64,000 nucleotides of DNA, taken from assembly GCA_002928965.1 (NCBI GenBank), contig PERU01000002.1, positions 62,001-126,000 on the forward strand, in the 5' to 3' direction. The notes under the pieces were generated by a model. The model did not search any database and was not told the DNA's origin. It saw nothing but the letters and a program-made list of their open reading frames with translations. The stretch is from Methylomonas sp. (GTDB lineage: Bacteria > Pseudomonadota > Gammaproteobacteria > Methylococcales > Methylomonadaceae). Positions 58,017 to 64,000 of this stretch are shown piece by piece (the stretch's first letter is position 1; each line of letters opens with the position of its first letter). Position numbers and translations under genes: made by a program.

Positions 58017-60087
58017 GGTGTTCAAATTTAATTAATGGTAATTGCAGGATGATGGTGGTTCCATGATCTGGTTGACTTTCAACATCTATTTGACCGGAAC
58101 TTTTTAAAACGAAATCACGGGCTTCGTATGCGCCAATTCCCATGCCAGCGTTGCCTTTGGTTGTGTCGAAGGGCTTGAATAATCGTTCGGCTATGAATGA
58201 AGATGTCATGCCGGTACCATTGTCAATAATTCGGATGACAGCATAGTCGGCAATGGCCGTCAAAACAAGTTTAACGTAACCGTCGGGTCTTTGGGTTGCA
58301 TCTTGAGCGTTTTGAACTAGATTTGATAGAACATTAGTCAGTTTGGCTTGATCAGTTTTTATAAAGCACTCAGTAAGTGTGGTCTCTACCTGCAAGGGTG
58401 GGGTGCCATTATGTTGGTGATGAATGCGTTTGATAACATCAACCAAGTTGACTTGGGAAGTGGCAATAGTCGAAGTTTTACCTTGTTTTAGCTGTTCAAT
58501 GATATGTTGCATTTTATTGACAGCATGTTTGAGTGTATCGACAGTGTCGTCAATAAACTCGGGATTATGTTTGTGTTTGTCCGAGTTTTTAACAATCAAT
58601 GCCATTTGTGCTGCGATGTTTTTTAAGTCGTGAACCAGGTAAGCCGATAGACGGTGATAAGTTTCAAATTGACGATTGCTGGCCAGAGCTTCGCTGGCTT
58701 TGTTAAGCGCTAGGGCATTGGCGAGTTGCATACCGACAGTTTTTAGCAGATCGTGGTCTTCCCAGTTCAATTTTCTAGGAACTCTGGGTTGAGTCAGTAC
58801 AACAAATGCTTCCAAATGATTGAGATGAAATAAGGGTACGATTAACCACACTTTGCTATCGTCATAACACCAAGGGGATAAATCAATGTCATCGTATACT
58901 TCAGGAGCGTGTGCTAGCTCATAAAAATCGATCACCCATTGCTTGTTGGTTAGGTAATCTGGTAAAACTTGGCTCATTCTAAGGTGATCTAATTCATGAA
59001 AGGTTAAGCTTAAATTAAGTTGAGCGGCCAAAAAAAACTGACCTTGGTCATCTTTTAGCCACAAACCACCGCCGCTGCTTTCTACTAGTTTAGTCAGTGT
59101 GTTGATGATAAAATTTTTTAGCTCTTCCATTGATTCAAGTTCGGCTAATGCTTTGCTAATCTTTAACCATTCATCACGGTAATCGTAGCTATAATGGAAG
59201 AAGTGTTTTACGAAATAAACTTTGGCTAAAGCTCTGATTCTTCCTGAAGAAAAAGATAACAACATTAAAAGAATTGCTAGAAAGATGAAAATAGTTTGAA
59301 TGGTTTCTCCCCATTCAGCGTTTGCATGTAGCAAATAATAACCAACACCTGACATGAGAATAAGATAAAAGCCGCAACCAAATAAGATGGTTGTGTAAAA
59401 AATTGTTTTTCTGGGTGAGGATTGGGAGTTTATGAAATTAGTTGAATCAATTCTGGTTAGAGCAATAGCCAGAAATGGTGTTATTAGGGTATTTACAATA
59501 CCTCTCGATTGCCATAATGATATATCTATCTGTTTGAATAGAAGAGATTTGCTGTAGATAATGAGATCAAAGACAAATAATGAGCCGGCAGCAAGGCATA
59601 AAAACTTCAAGTTCCAACGCTGATTTAATGGGGTATTTCTGTAAACTTGTTCAGTAAGAATAAGACCAAAAACCGAAAATATCACATGACCAAAAAAACG
59701 AGGTTCAAAATTAAAATTTTGTTGTAGGAGAGTCAATAGGTTTGGAAAAACCTCTAAGCTAAGGACTGCGATACTGATTAAGAAGACGGGTAAAGTAAGT
59801 TTTAATCGCAAAATTGGGCGATAGTCGTTACCAAATTGCTGTGCTGATAAAATATTTACCAGCATTAGAAACCAAGCAGTATTTTTGAGTGTTTCAAAAA
59901 GCAATGTGTCTGCCAAGAAATATTGATCATCCATTGTTGTCTTAACAATACTAGCACTCCACGCAATAGATATGATTATTACTATGATAAATGGCCAATA
60001 TCGAATTTTTCTAAGCAATGCGAAAACAAATAGGGCAAGATACGCGATAAAGCAGGTCAAGTAACTGAAAAAAATAGAATTTTGCAT
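57985..60087 (-). CDS. prsK: PEP-CTERM system histidine kinase PrsK
   Basis: The protein has 700 residues. About eight to ten membrane helices fill residues 1-290. A GAF-like domain follows (about 310-465). The phospho-acceptor His is in AYLVHDLKNIAAQ, and the ATP-binding domain has LVQNAQDATQ, IIDNGTGM and GMGIGAYEARDFV. It should phosphorylate PrsR, whose gene overlaps its end. The signal is unknown. Confidence 0.94.
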   Translation of the reverse strand: MQNSIFFSYLTCFIAYLALFVFALLRKIRYWPFIIVIIISIAWSASIVKTTMDDQYFLADTLLFETLKNTAWFLMLVNILSAQQFGNDYRPILRLKLTLPVFLISIAVLSLEVFPNLLTLLQQNFNFEPRFFGHVIFSVFGLILTEQVYRNTPLNQRWNLKFLCLAAGSLFVFDLIIYSKSLLFKQIDISLWQSRGIVNTLITPFLAIALTRIDSTNFINSQSSPRKTIFYTTILFGCGFYLILMSGVGYYLLHANAEWGETIQTIFIFLAILLMLLSFSSGRIRALAKVYFVKHFFHYSYDYRDEWLKISKALAELESMEELKNFIINTLTKLVESSGGGLWLKDDQGQFFLAAQLNLSLTFHELDHLRMSQVLPDYLTNKQWVIDFYELAHAPEVYDDIDLSPWCYDDSKVWLIVPLFHLNHLEAFVVLTQPRVPRKLNWEDHDLLKTVGMQLANALALNKASEALASNRQFETYHRLSAYLVHDLKNIAAQMALIVKNSDKHKHNPEFIDDTVDTLKHAVNKMQHIIEQLKQGKTSTIATSQVNLVDVIKRIHHQHNGTPPLQVETTLTECFIKTDQAKLTNVLSNLVQNAQDATQRPDGYVKLVLTAIADYAVIRIIDNGTGMTSSFIAERLFKPFDTTKGNAGMGIGAYEARDFVLKSSGQIDVESQPDHGTTIILQLPLIKFEHHEPTQPAIDS

Positions 60088-60181
60088 TGATGTACAGTGT
60101 CAAAAGACTTAAAAATAGTTGATAGATTATTATACCTTTTAGTTTTGTTATCTTCATGTTAATAAACAATGAAAAGATAGT

Positions 60182-60655
60182 ATGAAACAAATAATTAAAG
60201 AGATTTTAAGCGGTGCCGAAATGACGGAAGGAAATTCATGGACGCGTACATGGTATAAGTCTGGTGACAAAATTATCGAAAAAGATGAAATTGGCAGCAC
60301 ACTGTTTTTAGTCGAAGAGGGTAGTGTTCGCGTATACGGAGGAGTCGACTTAGACAGGGATTTGAAAGTAACACCAGGTCTTTGTGATTTAGAAGCAGGT
60401 TCGTTATTTGGCGACATTTGTTTATATGGTAAACACCGACGAATAGCCACGGTTAAGGCATTAACTGACGCATGTGTTTTGGAAATACGCAGTGACATGT
60501 TGAGTGAATATCTTGATGCTCATCCTGCAACTGGTTATTTTTTCTTAAAAGGTTTGTTTGAAATAATGGCTGCACGTGTGGAGACAGCAAATGAACGGAT
60601 CGAAAAGTTATTGGCTTGGGGGATAAAAGCTCATGATATTGATAAATATTTATAA
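60182..60655 (+). CDS. Cyclic-nucleotide-binding domain protein, second copy
   Basis: The protein has 157 residues with one cyclic-nucleotide-binding domain: GDKIIEKDEIGSTLFLVEEG and GSLFGDICLYGKHRRIATVK. It is a clear paralogue of the protein at 54050 and also ends in a helical tail (AARVETANERIEKLLAW). No output domain. It starts the run towards prsT and is divergent from prsK, so it may belong to XrtA regulation. Confidence 0.88.
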   Translation: MKQIIKEILSGAEMTEGNSWTRTWYKSGDKIIEKDEIGSTLFLVEEGSVRVYGGVDLDRDLKVTPGLCDLEAGSLFGDICLYGKHRRIATVKALTDACVLEIRSDMLSEYLDAHPATGYFFLKGLFEIMAARVETANERIEKLLAWGIKAHDIDKYL

Positions 60656-60712
60656 AACACTATTTATATAAAATTTATCAACTTCAAAAATTGTTTTTAT
60701 AGGATATATTCT

Positions 60713-63127
60713 GTGATATTGAGATTTATAAATAAAATACAGCTAAAAGCATTATTTTATGTGCTTTTGTTCGTTATAACTGCCTGTGATTCACAAATTA
60801 ATGATGCGGAAAGTCATTTACAAAAGGGTAAGGATTTATACGAGAAAGGAGATTATGATAGTGCTATTCTTGAATTGAAGTCATCCAGTCAAGGTGATGA
60901 TCAGCGATCTGAAACATATTATTACATGGCTTTATTGGATGAAAAAAACAATAATTTTAAGGCCATGAGAGAGAACCTTCAAAAAACAATTGAAATTGAT
61001 CCAAATAATCTGGATGCTAGAAAGAAATTGGGCAAGGTTAATTTGCTTTTAGGAGAGCTTGATGCTGTTTTTCAGCAAGCTGATTTCATTCTTAATTCAG
61101 AACCGGAAAATGAAGAGGCCAAATTATTAAAAGCATCAGTATATCTAAGGCAGAAAAAAAATGATCAAGCCAAAGAAATTGTAAATGAAGTCTTAGTTAA
61201 AAATCCAAATAGCGTTGATGCACTTTCTTTAAAGGCAGCTCAGGCTTATGAGGGTAATGATATTCCAAAAGCAATGGAATCAATTGATCTAGCTTTAAAG
61301 ATTGATGCTAAAAATTTACCCTTAAGAATTTTTAAAATTAGAATTAATGCTAAATCAAATGATATTGAATCTGTTATAGATGGTTATAAACAGTTAGTTG
61401 AAATTTATCCTGATGAGGTGAATTTTAAAATAAGTTTGGCATCAATATACTCAATGTCTGATAAGTTAGACTTGGCAGAAAATATATTAAGGGAAATAGT
61501 AGAGAGAAATCCAGAAAGGATTGAAGCAAGAATAATCTACTTGGAATTTTTGAATGCTAAGGCAAAAGACAGAGTTAGTACTGAATTCAATAAAATGTTA
61601 GAAGAATTGAATGGCAACCCTTCAGGGATACTTGAGTTATCCAAATGGATGTTAGTTTCAGGTTATGGAGGCGATGCTACTAGAGGACTTAACAAGGTAA
61701 TAGAAAAAAATAAATCAGATAAAAATGGGTTAAATGCAAGAGCAATACTCATAGAGATTGATTTGAATAATAAGAAATATGACGATGCAGAAAGTTCAAT
61801 AATCTCTCTTTTAGAAGAGAACTCAGACTTTACTGAGGTGAGTCTGTTAAAAGCAAGATTGTTGATATTCAGAAACAAGGTAGATGAAGCTATTGATTTA
61901 TTGAATAAAGTGGTGTGGTCAAATAATAACTCTGATAACGCATTTATGTTGCTGGGGCAGAGTTATACCTTTAAGAATGATCAAGTTCAAGCTGTTAAAA
62001 ATTATAAGCAGGCATTAGATATTAATCCTGCTAATATTCAGGCTTTTATACCTATTTTCAATTCATATTTAAAAGCTAATCAGAAAGAAAATGCGCGAGA
62101 AATTTTAATTAAAGCGTTGAATATTAAGCCTAATAATGTCGTTTTATTAAATTACAAAGCAGATCTAGATATTGCTGAGGGGAAATGGGAAGAAGCACAA
62201 GAGGTTGTGCAAAAAATTGCATTATTTTCAAAAGATAAGGATGTGCCGACTTACTTTCAAGCAAATATATTTCAAGGCAAAGCACAATATAGTGATGCCA
62301 TAAAGTTGTATGAAACTTTGCTAAAGAAAATCCCAAATCACCTTGATTCTATGGTTAATTTGGTTCGGTCATATGAGGCTATAAATCAGAGAGATAAAGC
62401 AATAGTTTATCTTGAGAAACATTATACTATTCACAAAGAAGAGATGAATATCGTTGGTGTACTAAGTGATTTGTACATGGTTAATAAGGATTATAGTAAA
62501 GCTAAACAATTTTTGGAAAATCAAATTAAAATTACTCCTAACAGGTCTGTCGCCTTATATTTAGCATTAGCGAAAGTAGAAGCGAATTTACAAAAGAACC
62601 CTGCGGCTGCAATAAAGATTTACCAAAATGCAATAATTGATAATCCAGACAACGAACAACTGTTAAATGCGCTAGCAAGCCTTTATGAGCAGTTAGGTAA
62701 TAAGCAGGATGCACGTAAAATTTATGAAAGAATTCTCGATAAAAACCCTAATTTAACTTTATCGATCAATAATCTTGCAGCTTTACTGTTAGAATCAGAG
62801 GTAATTGAAGATATTCAAAAGGCTTTAGTCCTGGTTGAAGGATTTGAAAAACTAGATAATAGTTTTCTTAAAGATACTTATGCTTGGGCTTTGATTAGAA
62901 ATGGCAAAACTAAAGAAGGATTGGTAATTTTAGAATCGTTGATCCTCAAAGAACCTAAAATGCCTGACCTTCGTTATCATCTAGGCGTTGCTCATTTGAA
63001 CACTGGGAATAAAGCTACAGCATTAGTAGAGTTAAAACAGGCAATGTCATTAGCTGAAAAACAGAATCGTACGTTTGCTGGCAAAGAAAAATGTGCTCAA
63101 TTAATTAAAGAACTTGAGCATTATTGA
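60713..63127 (+). CDS. prsT: XrtA/PEP-CTERM system TPR-repeat lipoprotein PrsT
   Basis: The protein has 804 residues with a GTG start preceded by AGGA. A lipoprotein signal with lipobox VITAC ends near Cys25. About twenty TPR-like repeats fill the rest, for example AKDLYEKGDYDSAILELKSS-like and YKQALDINPANIQAFIPIF units. PrsT proteins are a fixed part of XrtA loci and probably act as a scaffold of polysaccharide export. The gene is markedly A/T-rich. Confidence 0.93.
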   Translation: MILRFINKIQLKALFYVLLFVITACDSQINDAESHLQKGKDLYEKGDYDSAILELKSSSQGDDQRSETYYYMALLDEKNNNFKAMRENLQKTIEIDPNNLDARKKLGKVNLLLGELDAVFQQADFILNSEPENEEAKLLKASVYLRQKKNDQAKEIVNEVLVKNPNSVDALSLKAAQAYEGNDIPKAMESIDLALKIDAKNLPLRIFKIRINAKSNDIESVIDGYKQLVEIYPDEVNFKISLASIYSMSDKLDLAENILREIVERNPERIEARIIYLEFLNAKAKDRVSTEFNKMLEELNGNPSGILELSKWMLVSGYGGDATRGLNKVIEKNKSDKNGLNARAILIEIDLNNKKYDDAESSIISLLEENSDFTEVSLLKARLLIFRNKVDEAIDLLNKVVWSNNNSDNAFMLLGQSYTFKNDQVQAVKNYKQALDINPANIQAFIPIFNSYLKANQKENAREILIKALNIKPNNVVLLNYKADLDIAEGKWEEAQEVVQKIALFSKDKDVPTYFQANIFQGKAQYSDAIKLYETLLKKIPNHLDSMVNLVRSYEAINQRDKAIVYLEKHYTIHKEEMNIVGVLSDLYMVNKDYSKAKQFLENQIKITPNRSVALYLALAKVEANLQKNPAAAIKIYQNAIIDNPDNEQLLNALASLYEQLGNKQDARKIYERILDKNPNLTLSINNLAALLLESEVIEDIQKALVLVEGFEKLDNSFLKDTYAWALIRNGKTKEGLVILESLILKEPKMPDLRYHLGVAHLNTGNKATALVELKQAMSLAEKQNRTFAGKEKCAQLIKELEHY

Positions 63128-63156
63128 AATAAATTTAGTTAAAGGAATTAGTAAGA

Positions 63157-63870
63157 ATGGCAATTTTTAAAAATTTCACTAGATACTTAAGAATAGTTTC
63201 TGCAGTTTTGCTAGCTGGCTTGATTGGTTGCTCTCAGCCACTTTTAGAGGATGTAAAACAGGCGTCGGATTATACTTACAAAATAGGACCTGGTGATAAT
63301 GTTAATATTTTTGTATGGGGAAATCCTGAATTGTCTACCTCTGCAGCAGTGAGGCCTGATGGAAAAATTACTGTGCCACTAGTTGAAGAGTTGTTGGCTA
63401 GTGGTAAATCACCATTTCATCTAGCCAGAGATATAGAGAAAGTTTTATCCACATATGTTAAAAGTCCCCAGGTCGTCGTGATGGTTTCTGGGTTTAAAGG
63501 AGTAAGAGATCAGCAAATTCGTGTTATTGGCCGAATCGGTGGCGGTGGCGGAATGGGCGGCGGCGGAATGGGCGGCGGCGGAATGGGCGGCGGCGGAATG
63601 GGCGGTGGTGGAATGGGCGGTGGCGGTATTGGCCGATATCAAGGACAATCATTACCGTATGAGCGTGGCATGACTTTATTGGATGTTGTTATACATATCG
63701 GTTTAAATCAATTTGCGGATGGCAACAGAGCAAGTGTAATTCGTGAGGTGGATGGTGATTTAAAATCATATCGTGTCAGAATTGATGATTTAATAGATGA
63801 CGCTGATTTGTCCGCAAATGTTTTAATGATGCCGGGCGACATATTAATTATTCCTGATGCTTATTTTTAA
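63157..63870 (+). CDS. XrtA-type polysaccharide export lipoprotein (Wza/EpsE family) with a Gly-Met repeat
   Basis: The protein has 237 residues. A lipoprotein signal (LAGLIGC, Cys near residue 25) precedes the polysaccharide export domain (YKIGPGDNVNIFVWGNPELS, VRPDGKITVPLVEEL). After IRVIGRI comes a (Gly4-Met)n block (about residues 128-159), then YERGMTLLDVVIHIG and MPGDILIIPDAYF. Without the block it would match the usual short EpsE length. It forms the outer-membrane outlet for the exopolysaccharide. The chain-length determinant follows 36 bp later. Confidence 0.92.
   Translation: MAIFKNFTRYLRIVSAVLLAGLIGCSQPLLEDVKQASDYTYKIGPGDNVNIFVWGNPELSTSAAVRPDGKITVPLVEELLASGKSPFHLARDIEKVLSTYVKSPQVVVMVSGFKGVRDQQIRVIGRIGGGGGMGGGGMGGGGMGGGGMGGGGMGGGGIGRYQGQSLPYERGMTLLDVVIHIGLNQFADGNRASVIREVDGDLKSYRVRIDDLIDDADLSANVLMMPGDILIIPDAYF
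63538..63633 (+). repeat. Tandem 15-base repeat encoding Gly4-Met
   Basis: The unit GGCGGCGGAATGGGC recurs with small third-position changes; five GGGGM units and one GGGGI are encoded. As 15 is a multiple of 3, copy-number change would keep the frame. Three consecutive units are identical, suggesting recent slippage. Confidence 0.9.
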
Positions 63871-63906
63871 AATCAGTTTTAACTTTTATCTTTAACACAT
63901 GAAAAG

Positions 63907-64000
63907 ATGCAGCAAGAACTAAGTGAAGTTTATTTTTACCTGAAAGGGACTTTAAAATATAAACGAGTGGCCATGGTGATAGCCTTTCTGGTTTCTATAT
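63907..64000 (+). CDS. XrtA-system polysaccharide chain-length determinant (partial, start only)
   Basis: The first 31 codons, from ATG at 63907, read EVYFYLKGTLKYKRVAMVIA followed by a membrane segment (FLVSI). This is the typical start of a Wzz-type XrtA chain-length protein, which follows the export lipoprotein in these loci. The rest is beyond the window edge. Confidence 0.75.
   Translation, partial: MQQELSEVYFYLKGTLKYKRVAMVIAFLVSI

Overview
The window looks like the chromosome of a gammaproteobacterium, most likely a Methylococcales-type methanotroph. This is an inference from three things: the gene order pyrG-kdsA-eno-ftsB-ispD-ispF-truD, the combination of a nitrate ABC transporter with NarK and an ANTAR regulator, and a PEP-CTERM/exosortase (XrtA) exopolysaccharide locus. 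No rRNA, tRNA or CRISPR array was seen.

Layout. 1-893: a WYL regulator cut by the left edge. 1029-1824: a DUF1778/GNAT toxin-antitoxin pair with a palindromic operator. 2245-6478 (minus): a FecI-FecR-FecA type iron signalling and uptake set. 6683-14097 (minus): truD, ispF, ispD, ftsB, eno, a Uma2-family gene, kdsA and pyrG. 14220-18379 (minus): a diguanylate cyclase with a tiny coupled membrane peptide, tilS and accA. 18461-19771: rarA. 20007-28550: a signalling block with a PAS protein, a CheB-CheR-PAS fusion, a broken PAS-GGDEF-EAL gene and an EAL protein.

29086-39911 is a nitrogen region: narK, an ANTAR regulator, a BLUF-like protein, serine dehydratase, nrtA, nrtB, a tandem-ATPase nrtCD and a porin. 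Sigma-54 promoters and NtrC-like boxes precede narK and nrtA. A third sigma-54 promoter seems to drive a small RNA of about 95 nt that ends in a strong terminator. The nrtA leader contains an intrinsic terminator of the kind ANTAR proteins overcome.

39912-42762 is mostly repeats, small genes and a second candidate small RNA. 43276-50467 holds an unrecognised small-molecule cluster: a hotdog-like protein, a DevBCA-type exporter, an E1/ThiF enzyme, a nitroreductase-fold protein and a methyltransferase. From 50536 to the right edge is the PEP-CTERM/exosortase region: a PEP-CTERM protein with a sigma-54 promoter and three TGTAA-N6-CTGACA boxes, two PEP-CTERM acyltransferases, two paralogous cyclic-nucleotide-binding proteins, a lytic transglycosylase, PrsR, PrsK, PrsT, a polysaccharide export lipoprotein with a Gly4-Met repeat, and the start of a chain-length determinant. 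This right-hand part is visibly more A/T-rich than the housekeeping part. Short inverted-repeat elements (MITE-like) are scattered between genes, and at least two families have two copies each in the window.
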